A DNA stretch of 18,992 nucleotides from CAYOFK01 sp964403185 (GTDB lineage Bacteria > Bacteroidota > Bacteroidia > Bacteroidales > VadinHA17), in NCBI GenBank assembly GCA_964403185.1, contig CAYOFK010000037.1, positions 1 through 18,992 on the forward strand, written 5' to 3'. Numbering within the stretch: the first letter of the stretch is position 1; each line of letters begins with the position of its first letter. Made by a program: the position numbers and the translations under genes. This document shows positions 7,776 through 14,923 of the stretch, piece by piece. The notes under the pieces were generated by a model that saw nothing but the letters and a program-made list of their open reading frames with translations, did no database searches and had not been told where the DNA came from.

Positions 7776-8936
7776 TTAATTTATTTTTTGGTAGGCTTTC
7801 CACCAGCGGTCAGGTATTTCCTGTCTTCCTGCCATCAGATAATCTTCATAGGAACATGAAATCAGAAAGGGTTTCCCTTTTTTGCCTGGCAACCGGGGTA
7901 TTTCAATCCACCAGCGATTGGATTGTTCACTTTTATAAAAGACCAGGTCCTGAATGATAGAATCAATAGCGACAATAAATTTGGTAAAGTTTTCAGAAGT
8001 ATCAGGTTTTTCAGATCTCCTTTGCATGAACCCGTCAATGAAATACCAGATAATTTCTGCAGCAAGATGAGCAGTAAGGGCATTTACATCATGTTCAGGA
8101 TTCACTTCAGATATGAAAAAAACAGACAACTGGTCACTCAGGCCACAATATCTGGATAGTTGACAGGCTTCTTCACTGTAAAATCCATTGGGTGAGGGAT
8201 GGTAATGACCTGGTGCATCAGAATTTTTTATGGCACAAATATCGAAGGATACCATATCGGCATCACGCAATACAGGTTCCATTTGTTTCAGGTCCAGACG
8301 TGCTTCACCAAGCCGCACGGTTTCATAATATAAATTCTTTAGCAATTCCAAATCATCACGGTCGGTGAAACATACCTGATGCCCGATGTTGGTGTAATTG
8401 AATAGAAACCTGGTTTTTTGATTGAGTATATTCTGAAGGTATGTTTCGGAGCTGAGCTTTTTAATTTTTGAATTCAGGTCGATCCTGGAGTCAATGGAAA
8501 CCAGATTTATGACTCTGTTTAACTTTTCAAAAGCCAGGATCATTCCAATGGTCAGATCCTGTCCTCCGCCAATTACCACCGGTACGATCCCTCCGGACAG
8601 CAGTTCTGAAACGACTGTTTGTAATCCATAATAACTGTCTTCAGGTTTGGGTCCTGTTTTCAGGTTTCCCAGATCAATGATCGGAAGGGTTTTATTAAAT
8701 CTGTGAAGCCGGTATAAATGTTGCCTGATCCTGTCAGGTGCCCCGGAGCAACCCTTATTCAAAGAATTCCGGTCGTCCGGCACTCCCAGAATGGCTATTT
8801 TAAAACGGGAGATTTCTGTTATGGGCTCACTTGGCGTGTGGATGGATATGTTTCTTCCAAATTCCACCTTCCGACTTAAATACCCTGAGGAAGGTTTGTC
8901 TAAACTTACAGGATTAAAATAATCGTTCAGATTCAT
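7776..8936 (-). CDS. Arginase/formimidoylglutamase-fold protein with degenerate metal site
   Basis: The 386-residue product has the ureohydrolase (arginase/agmatinase/formimidoylglutamase) fold, but its metal centre is altered. Family landmarks are visible: KGCSGAPDRIRQHLY (~61-75), VPVVIGGGQDLT (~118-129), LVSIDSRIDL (~145-154), NIGHQ (~183-187), VSFDICAIKNSDAPG (~229-243) and SEVNPEHD (~276-283). In active enzymes these read GGxHS, DAHxD and SxDxD. Here Gln126 replaces the first His, Arg151 replaces the second His and Cys234 replaces the last Asp, while Asp149, Asp153, Asp232 and Glu277 remain. So three of six metal ligands are gone. An extra C-terminal part of about 80 residues (RWWIEIP, CSYEDYL, PDRWWKAYQK) lies outside the normal fold. 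Automatic pipelines often name such proteins formimidoylglutamase or arginase; I doubt that activity. It follows topA by 17 bp, suggesting cotranscription, and precedes the T9SS genes. Confidence 0.85.
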   Translation of the reverse strand: MNLNDYFNPVSLDKPSSGYLSRKVEFGRNISIHTPSEPITEISRFKIAILGVPDDRNSLNKGCSGAPDRIRQHLYRLHRFNKTLPIIDLGNLKTGPKPEDSYYGLQTVVSELLSGGIVPVVIGGGQDLTIGMILAFEKLNRVINLVSIDSRIDLNSKIKKLSSETYLQNILNQKTRFLFNYTNIGHQVCFTDRDDLELLKNLYYETVRLGEARLDLKQMEPVLRDADMVSFDICAIKNSDAPGHYHPSPNGFYSEEACQLSRYCGLSDQLSVFFISEVNPEHDVNALTAHLAAEIIWYFIDGFMQRRSEKPDTSENFTKFIVAIDSIIQDLVFYKSEQSNRWWIEIPRLPGKKGKPFLISCSYEDYLMAGRQEIPDRWWKAYQKIN

Positions 8937-8953
8937 ATCTGGTGAAAAAGGAT

Positions 8954-11269
8954 TTATTTTTTCTTGCCCGGTTTCTTCCGGTCCCCTTCCGAAATAATCT
9001 TTCTGGATTCCTCAAGTGTTAATTTTGCCGGATCCATTTTGCGGGGAATCTTGTAGTTTTTTTTCTTATATGATATATACGGTCCATAACGTCCTTCCTG
9101 GATTTTAAGGTCCGGTTCTTCTGCAAAAGTCTTGATGATCTTTTTTCGGTCGGCGATTCGTTTTTCAGAAATTGTTCTTACGGACTCATCAAGATCGATC
9201 AGCAGGGGATCGGCCGCACCCTGGATGGAATAAAATTTCCCATCATGCCTGATGTAAGGACCAAACTTCCCAATTCCTGCAACTACCTCCTCATCCTCAA
9301 ATAAACCTATTACCCGTGGCAACCTGAACAGATTGAGAGCATCTTCAAGGGTGATTGTATCAATTCTTTGAGACTTTAAAAGACTGGCAAACCGTGGTTT
9401 ATAACCCTCCCTGGATTTTCCAAGTTGCACTACAGGCCCATAGCGTCCCACCTTTACCAATACCTCTTCACCGGTATCCGGATCGGTTCCCAGAATTTTT
9501 TCCCCTGTAGTTTTTCCTTTGGTTTCGAGGGATTTTTCAACTTTAGCATGGAAATGCTTATAAAATTTATTGATCATATGGTCCCATTCCATTTCTCCGC
9601 CGGCAATTTCATCAAACTCTTTTTCAACGGATGCTGTGAAATTGTAATCCACAATGTCACCGAAATGTTCCATTAAAAAATCGTTCACTACCATTCCGAT
9701 GTCGGTTGGGAGCAGCTTGGCTTTTTCTCGGCCAAGGATTTCATTCTTATGGCTCTCAGAAATGTGTCCCTGCTTCATTTCTATTAATGTAACAGACTTC
9801 GTGACACCGGACACGTCGCCTTTTTCAACATACCCTCTGTGCTGGATTGTTGAAATAGTAGGGGCATAGGTTGATGGCCTGCCTATTCCGAGTTCCTCCA
9901 TTTGTTTAACCAGGGCTGCTTCAGAGTACCGGTAGGGGGCCTGGGAATATTTTTCCAGGGCCTTGAAACAGGAACAATCAAGAACCTGCCCGATATTCAT
10001 TGAGGGAAGTAAGGACTTTTTTCCATTTTCTGATTCTTCATCCTTTCCTTCGGAGTACAATTTCAGGAATCCGTCAAATTTAACTACTTCTCCGGTTGCC
10101 GTAAAAACATTACGGTTGTCCGGGATGGATATGGTAAGGGTAGTTTTTTCCAGTTTTGCACTGCTCATCTGTGAAGCAATGGTTCGCTTCCAGATGAGGT
10201 TGTACAATCTTTTCTCTGCCCCCGTACCTTCAATGGTTTTATTCTCAGGGAATGTAGGCCTGATGGCCTCATGGGCTTCCTGTGCACCTTTACTTTTGGT
10301 TTTGTATGCCCGGACCTGATGATATTCGGGACCATAATCTTTTGTGATTACTTTACGGGCCATATTGATTGCCAGTCCTGACAGGTTTACCGAGTCGGTA
10401 CGCATATAGGTGATCTTTCCGGATTCGTAAAGTTTTTGAGCCACCCTCATGGTTTGAGCTACTGAAAAGCCCAGTTTTCGACTGGCTTCCTGCTGCAGTG
10501 TGGAGGTAGTAAAAGGAGGGGATGGGGACCTTCCGGAAGGCTTTTTTTCCAGATTGGAAATTCGGAAATTGGAATTCTTTAAATCCTGAAACAGTTCAAA
10601 TACTTCATCCTTTGTTTTGAGTTTTTTTGAATATTCAGACTGGAACTCAATGGTTTCTCCGGATTCGTTTATGAAATTGAAAAGGCCGGTGATCCGGAAT
10701 GAAGAGGTTGAATGAAATGCCTGGATCTTTCTTTCCTTTTCAACGATCAGCCTTACTGAAACCGACTGAACCCGGCCTGCTGATAAAGATGGCTGTACTT
10801 TTTTCCAGAGTACCGGAGAAAGCTCAAAGCCTACCAGGCGGTCCAGGATCCGGCGTGCCTGCTGGGCCTGAACGAGGTTGCGGTTGATGGTTCTTGGATT
10901 TTCAATGGCATTCTGAATGGCGTCCTTTGTGATCTCATGGAAAACAATACGGCGGGTATTTTCCGGATTTAAATTCAATACCTCCGAAAGATGCCAGGCT
11001 ATAGCTTCACCCTCACGGTCCTCATCCGAAGCCAGCCAGACAACCTCTGCCTTGACTTTGGACTTTTTTAACTCCATGACAACCTTTTTTTTATCCTCAG
11101 GAATAATATAATCGGGCTTAAAGTTGTTTTTTATGTCAATACCAAAGTTCTTTTTTGAAAGATCTCTGATATGACCAAAGCTGGACTTAACAAGGAAATC
11201 CTTTCCAAGAAATTTTTCAATGGTTCTCGCTTTTGCCGGAGATTCAACAATAACCAGGTTCAATCCCAT
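8954..11269 (-). CDS. topA: DNA topoisomerase I (type IA)
   Basis: Topoisomerase I relaxes negative supercoils by nicking and passing single strands. The 771-residue product begins with the Toprim domain (LVIVESPAKARTIEKFLG at 4-21; acidic motif SDEDREGEAIAWHLSE at about 80-95). The active-site tyrosine is Tyr288 in ITYMRTDSVNLS. Other typeIA landmarks are RRILDRLVGFELSPVLWKKV, SAGRVQSVSVRLI, AQEAHEAIRPT and LGIGRPSTYAPTISTIQHRGY. The C-terminal third lacks Cys4 zinc fingers and instead carries three repeats of the form G+[YF]GP: GRYGPVVQLG, GKFGPYIRHDGKFY and GRYGPYISYKKKNY. It ends in a basic tail (GDRKKPGKKK). The start at 11269 gives the expected MGLNLVIVESP N-terminus. It is divergent from the PBP1A gene, and a promoter-like pair of boxes lies just upstream. 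Confidence 0.97.
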   Translation of the reverse strand: MGLNLVIVESPAKARTIEKFLGKDFLVKSSFGHIRDLSKKNFGIDIKNNFKPDYIIPEDKKKVVMELKKSKVKAEVVWLASDEDREGEAIAWHLSEVLNLNPENTRRIVFHEITKDAIQNAIENPRTINRNLVQAQQARRILDRLVGFELSPVLWKKVQPSLSAGRVQSVSVRLIVEKERKIQAFHSTSSFRITGLFNFINESGETIEFQSEYSKKLKTKDEVFELFQDLKNSNFRISNLEKKPSGRSPSPPFTTSTLQQEASRKLGFSVAQTMRVAQKLYESGKITYMRTDSVNLSGLAINMARKVITKDYGPEYHQVRAYKTKSKGAQEAHEAIRPTFPENKTIEGTGAEKRLYNLIWKRTIASQMSSAKLEKTTLTISIPDNRNVFTATGEVVKFDGFLKLYSEGKDEESENGKKSLLPSMNIGQVLDCSCFKALEKYSQAPYRYSEAALVKQMEELGIGRPSTYAPTISTIQHRGYVEKGDVSGVTKSVTLIEMKQGHISESHKNEILGREKAKLLPTDIGMVVNDFLMEHFGDIVDYNFTASVEKEFDEIAGGEMEWDHMINKFYKHFHAKVEKSLETKGKTTGEKILGTDPDTGEEVLVKVGRYGPVVQLGKSREGYKPRFASLLKSQRIDTITLEDALNLFRLPRVIGLFEDEEVVAGIGKFGPYIRHDGKFYSIQGAADPLLIDLDESVRTISEKRIADRKKIIKTFAEEPDLKIQEGRYGPYISYKKKNYKIPRKMDPAKLTLEESRKIISEGDRKKPGKKK

Positions 11270-11306
11270 ATCTCTGTCATATTAAGTAGGTCTCTGAAAA
11301 ACACCA

Positions 11307-11338
11307 CAAAGTAAAGTAAATAGGGGAGTAAGTTCAAA
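11307..11338 (-). promoter_or_regulatory. Candidate topA promoter
   Basis: On the minus strand a TTTG box (11338-11335) is followed after 20 bp by TTACTTTG (11314-11307), one mismatch from TAnnTTTG. This fits the Bacteroidota -33/-7 arrangement and would give a leader of about 30 nt before the topA ATG at 11269. Confidence 0.5.
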
Positions 11339-11357
11339 ATTTATTTTTATTTATTAC

Positions 11358-11365
11358 TACTTTTG
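11358..11365 (+). promoter_or_regulatory. Candidate -7 element of the PBP1A gene promoter
   Basis: TACTTTTG is an exact match to TAnnTTTG on the plus strand, 81 bp upstream of the PBP1A ATG. No clear TTTG box is visible 19-21 bp upstream. It lies only about 20 bp from the topA -33 box, so the two divergent promoters would share this short region. Confidence 0.4.
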
Positions 11366-11392
11366 GATCAAATTGGACAAGGCATGACCGTT

Positions 11393-11425
11393 CAGCACTT
11401 AAGGCGTTTCAAACCTTAAGCACTG
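11393..11425 (+). other. Hairpin in the 5' leader of the PBP1A gene
   Basis: CTTAAGG (11398-11404) pairs perfectly with CCTTAAG (11414-11420) around a 9-nt loop. Outside a 2x2 internal loop (CA/CA), CAG pairs with CTG, giving a 10-bp interrupted stem. There is no U-tract, so it is not an ordinary terminator. It lies 22 bp before the start codon and could be a leader structure or a protein-binding dyad; the function is unknown. Confidence 0.5.
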
Positions 11426-11446
11426 ATTAGTAACAACAAGGCTGAG

Positions 11447-13801
11447 ATGAGTACCACTCCTGCAAAATATATTTCATGGATCCGCTGGATGTGGATTATC
11501 TATGCTGCGCCTTTTTTGTTAATAACCATTCTTTTTATTTTAATCTCTAAAGAAAAACTTGGCCCCATGCCGGGGTTTGAAGAACTGGAAAATCCGGAAA
11601 GTAACCTTGCAGCCGAAGTGTATTCCGAAGATGATGTGCTGCTGGGGAAATTTTATATTCAAAACCGTGTCTGGAGCGAATATGAAGAAATCTCACCCCA
11701 CGTTATTGATGCCCTGATAGCAACTGAGGATATTCGTTTTTACAGACATTCAGGAGTTGATAGCAGGGGCCTGGCAAGGGTCCTTATTAAAACGGTTCTA
11801 CTCGGACAGGAAACGGGTGGTGGAAGTACCATATCACAGCAACTGGCAAAAAATCTGTTTCCAAGGGATACGGTCAGGTACCGTTGGCGCGTATCCCGGA
11901 TGGTGCACCTGGGTGTAGTAAAGTTCAAAGAATGGCAAACAGCCGTTAAACTGGAGCGGAGTTATACCAAGGATGAGATCATTACCATGTATCTCAATGT
12001 GATTGATTTTCTTTATCAGGCAGTAGGTATTAAATCAGCGGCACTGGTCTATTTCAACACCACTCCGGATTCATTATCCGTAGAACAATCAGCCATGCTT
12101 GTTGGTATGGTCAAGAATCCGGCCGTTTATAATCCCTTAAGAAACTATGACAGGATGCTGGCCAGACGAAATGTTGTGATCTCTCAAATGACCAAATATG
12201 ATTTTATTTCTCCGGAAGAAGCCGATTCCATAAAACAGCTGCCCATTGAACTGGATTATAAGGCCGCAGATCACAACCTTGGATTGGCCACCTATTTAAG
12301 GGAATACCTTCGTACTACTATGATCAGGGAGGAACCTAAAAGGAGGTATTTCTTTACGGATGAACAGTACCAGGATGCCCTGTATGAATGGAATAATAAC
12401 CCTCTCTACGGGTGGTGCAGAAAGAATAAGAAACCCGATGGTACGAATTACAACCTGTATAAGGATGGCCTGAAGATCTATACAACCATTAATTCAAAAA
12501 TGCAGCAATTTGCTGAGGAGGCCGTCAGTGAGCACCTGGGCCTTGATTTGCAGGACGTTTTTATGGAACATGTTAAGGCTTATAGAAACCCGCCTTTTTC
12601 TGACGACCTGGATAAAGAAGCAATCAATCAGATACTGAAAACATCACTGCGCAGAACAGGGCGGTACAGAAGATTAAGAAACAGCGGCGTTTCCATGGAT
12701 TCCATAAATGCCGTATTTAATACACCGGTCCCGATGCGGGTATTTTCCTGGAAAGGAGAGGTGGATACCATCATGAGCCCCATGGATTCCATACATTATT
12801 ACAAGTACTTTGTACGGTCAAGCCTTCTTAGTTTTGATCCCAGTACCGGTTATGTAAAAGCCTATGTTGGAGGACCTGATTTTAAATATTTTAAATACGA
12901 TGCAGTTACGGCACAAAAACGCCAGGCCGGAAGTACCATCAAACCGTTCCTGTACACCCTTGCCATGCAGGATGGATACAATCCTTGCTATAAGGTGCCC
13001 AATGTTCAATACACATTTCAGCTTTTTGATTCCATATGGGCTCCGGCCAGTTCGGGTAAAAGAGAATTCTGGGGGAAAATGGTGAGCTTAAAATGGGGAC
13101 TTGCCAATTCCGAAAATTATGTTTCAGCCTGGTTAATGAAACAATTCAATCCGGAATCGGTCATTGACATCATGAGGAAAATGGGCATCAGAAGCCATAT
13201 CGATCCGGTTGTTTCCATCTTTCTTGGAACCTCCATACTTACTTTGTATGAATTGACCGGGGCCTTCAGCACATTTGCGAATAAAGGCGTGTACACTCAA
13301 CCCATATTTGTAAAGAGAATAGAAAACAAGAATGGGGATATAATATCCGTGTTTCATCCGCGTTTCGAAGAGGCCCTGAGTGAAGAAAATGCCTATCTTA
13401 TGATAAACCTGTTACAGGGGGTCGTTGATGAAGGGACCGGAAACCGGCTGCGCTGGAAATATGAACTGCCTGGTGAAATAGGAGGTAAAACAGGCACAAC
13501 CCAGAATCAATCGGATGGCTGGTTTATGGGCATCACCCCAAATCTGGTTACCGGGGTCTGGTCGGGCTGGGAAGACCGGAGCATCCATTTTGAAAGCCTC
13601 TATCTTGGTGGCGGAGCCAATATGGCATTACCCATTTATGGCCTTTTTATGCAAAAGATTTATAACGATGAAGAGTTTGCTATTCTGGCCTCAGATGTGT
13701 TTGAAGCCCCGCCGGGGTTCAACATCGAGTTGGATTGTGAGAAATATGAAGCGGAGCACGGCAGCGAAAATTTCAATATAGAAGAAGAAACCATCTATTA
13801 G
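11447..13801 (+). CDS. Class A penicillin-binding protein 1A (bifunctional transglycosylase/transpeptidase)
   Basis: This enzyme polymerises lipid II into glycan strands and cross-links the peptides at the periplasmic face of the inner membrane. The 784-residue product has one N-terminal membrane anchor (residues ~12-35, WMWIIYAAPFLLITILFIL). The GT51 transglycosylase domain follows with catalytic Glu94 in TEDIRFYRHSGVD, then GGGSTISQQLAKNLF and YTKDEIITMYLN. The transpeptidase domain has the SxxK motif at Ser496 (AGSTIKPFLY), the SxN motif in ANSENYVSAW, and KTGTT at about 681-685. All catalytic motifs are intact. The C-terminus ends shortly after the transpeptidase domain. One oddity: where many homologues have a Gly after the Phe in the YLN...FG segment, this one has VIDFLYQAVGI. 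The gene stands alone, divergent from topA. Its paralogue number cannot be judged here, so I give no gene symbol. Confidence 0.95.
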   Translation: MSTTPAKYISWIRWMWIIYAAPFLLITILFILISKEKLGPMPGFEELENPESNLAAEVYSEDDVLLGKFYIQNRVWSEYEEISPHVIDALIATEDIRFYRHSGVDSRGLARVLIKTVLLGQETGGGSTISQQLAKNLFPRDTVRYRWRVSRMVHLGVVKFKEWQTAVKLERSYTKDEIITMYLNVIDFLYQAVGIKSAALVYFNTTPDSLSVEQSAMLVGMVKNPAVYNPLRNYDRMLARRNVVISQMTKYDFISPEEADSIKQLPIELDYKAADHNLGLATYLREYLRTTMIREEPKRRYFFTDEQYQDALYEWNNNPLYGWCRKNKKPDGTNYNLYKDGLKIYTTINSKMQQFAEEAVSEHLGLDLQDVFMEHVKAYRNPPFSDDLDKEAINQILKTSLRRTGRYRRLRNSGVSMDSINAVFNTPVPMRVFSWKGEVDTIMSPMDSIHYYKYFVRSSLLSFDPSTGYVKAYVGGPDFKYFKYDAVTAQKRQAGSTIKPFLYTLAMQDGYNPCYKVPNVQYTFQLFDSIWAPASSGKREFWGKMVSLKWGLANSENYVSAWLMKQFNPESVIDIMRKMGIRSHIDPVVSIFLGTSILTLYELTGAFSTFANKGVYTQPIFVKRIENKNGDIISVFHPRFEEALSEENAYLMINLLQGVVDEGTGNRLRWKYELPGEIGGKTGTTQNQSDGWFMGITPNLVTGVWSGWEDRSIHFESLYLGGGANMALPIYGLFMQKIYNDEEFAILASDVFEAPPGFNIELDCEKYEAEHGSENFNIEEETIY

Positions 13802-14216
13802 TTGAAAAGTTGACCGGTTGAAGCGTTAAATGGGGTTAAAAGATTAAGGTTTTGGCGGAGATTTTGCCCCGTGCAGGGATGGTGTGATGGATTGCAAAAT
13901 CTGTGACAAAACCGGATGGCAGGGGGTTTGATGAATCCGGCCACTATAATCATATTAACAGGAAACGGCTTTTTGCAAATTCCCAAAGGAAATGAAGCGA
14001 AATGCCAGTTTATCGCTAATCCCGGACCTGCTTCGGGACCACTCCAGATCCAGATCATCCCGAAACTCTTTACTGTTCCGGGAAACTTCAACCCCGTCCG
14101 GGACCGGGTATCGCTGCATGCCCTGTATACCCCGGACGTTACCGGGGCGCAGAGCAGACTGAATATCGAACACCGGCTAACAAATGATGATTTCAAATTT
14201 AAATCGGAAGCTGTCC
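13802..14216. other. 415-bp intergenic region with hairpin cluster, no gene called
   Basis: This lies between the stop of the PBP1A gene and the stop of the convergent DUF4197 gene. The left part (13802-13980) has no clear signal beyond a GC-rich patch near 13866-13880. The right part (14020-14147) contains several CCCGG/CCGGG hairpins, and 14161-14210 is an AT-rich stretch of short similar units. Frames on both strands stay open for 70-130 codons across it, but the translations look like repeat translation with no family match. I see no classical U-tract terminator for either convergent gene. Confidence 0.6.
14020..14147. repeat. Cluster of CCGG-type hairpins (REP-like element candidate)
   Basis: Three or four inverted repeats with related arms lie in tandem. 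TCCCGG...TCGGGA is at 14020-14038. TCCCGAAAC...GTTCCGGGA is at 14058-14083, with 8 of 9 pairs. A GTCC-G-GGAC dyad with CCCG/CGGG flanks lies at about 14093-14106. CCCCGG-ACGTTA-CCGGGG is at 14130-14147. The shared arm sequence and tandem arrangement resemble bacterial intergenic palindromic repeats. Whether copies occur elsewhere in the genome cannot be seen in this window. Confidence 0.55.
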
Positions 14217-14912
14217 CTATTTAAATACCTTTTTAAGCAGGTCTGTGACCCTGGCAGCCGGATCTTCCCTGATCAATTTTTCCTCCTCCTCAATTTTTGT
14301 AAACAAACCCTCCACAGCTTTTTCGGTGACATATTGGGGCAGGTCGGTTTCAACATCAAAGGTAAAAGGGATCTTATTATAGGCTGTTGTCAGGTCTTTC
14401 CAGTAAGCTGTAACCTGCACCTGATCAAGGGTTTGTTTCACATCAGGTTTGAAAGCACTTACCAGTTGAGCGCTGGTTTTGGTTCTGAAGTATTCGGTGG
14501 CTGCGTTGCCAGGGCCATTTAAAATATTCCGGGCGTCTGAAAAGGTCATGGATTTTATTGCTTCAATAAATATAGGGCTGGCTTTTTTAACCGCTTTTTC
14601 AGCGCCACGGTTCATGGTCATAATAAAATCATCTACCATTTTATTTAATCCAATGGCCCTTAGTTTATCCTCAACAATTTTTACTTCAGGAGGGAAAGGG
14701 ATCCTCAATAAGGTATTTCCATAAAATCCATCTTCCCGGCTGAGTGTATTAATGCCATTCTGTGTGCCAATTTCAAGCGCCTGTTTCAGGCCCCGGATAA
14801 TATCTCCCTCAGAAAGGGTTTCATATCCCTGGATCTCAATATTTTGCAATACCTCACATGACGGAGAAAATATCATTGCTGTCAGAACTATTGAAATGAT
14901 CCGGGTTTTCAT
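14217..14912 (-). CDS. DUF4197 family lipoprotein
   Basis: The 231-residue product matches the DUF4197 pattern: an N-terminal segment EGDIIRGLKQALEIGTQNGI, then LRIPFPPEVKIVEDKLRAIG, FIMTMNRGAEKAVKKASPIF, MTFSDARNILNGPGNAATEY, FRTKTSAQLVSAFKP and a tail with LPQYVTEKAVEGLF. The function of the family is unknown. The first 19 residues (MKTRIISIVLTAMIFSPSC) form a short hydrophobic leader ending in SPSC, which suggests a lipoprotein with Cys19 lipidated, so the protein is probably periplasmic and membrane-attached. It follows the endonuclease/exonuclease/phosphatase gene by 11 bp and is the last gene of the radA group. Family assignment is from memory of its motifs; the envelope location is inference. 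Confidence 0.85.
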   Translation of the reverse strand: MKTRIISIVLTAMIFSPSCEVLQNIEIQGYETLSEGDIIRGLKQALEIGTQNGINTLSREDGFYGNTLLRIPFPPEVKIVEDKLRAIGLNKMVDDFIMTMNRGAEKAVKKASPIFIEAIKSMTFSDARNILNGPGNAATEYFRTKTSAQLVSAFKPDVKQTLDQVQVTAYWKDLTTAYNKIPFTFDVETDLPQYVTEKAVEGLFTKIEEEEKLIREDPAARVTDLLKKVFK

Positions 14913-14923
14913 GGTTTAAATGA

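Noticed and set aside
7628..7957. A 109-codon plus-strand frame at the 3' end of the arginase-like gene.
   Set aside because: More than half is antisense to the conserved C-terminal domain of that gene and the product has no recognisable features.
13916..14224. A 102-codon plus-strand frame and two minus-strand frames (13798-14196, 13955-14173) in the gap after the PBP1A gene.
   Set aside because: All overlap each other across the hairpin cluster, show no family motifs or ribosome binding context, and one runs into the DUF4197 gene. They look like translation of repeat sequence.
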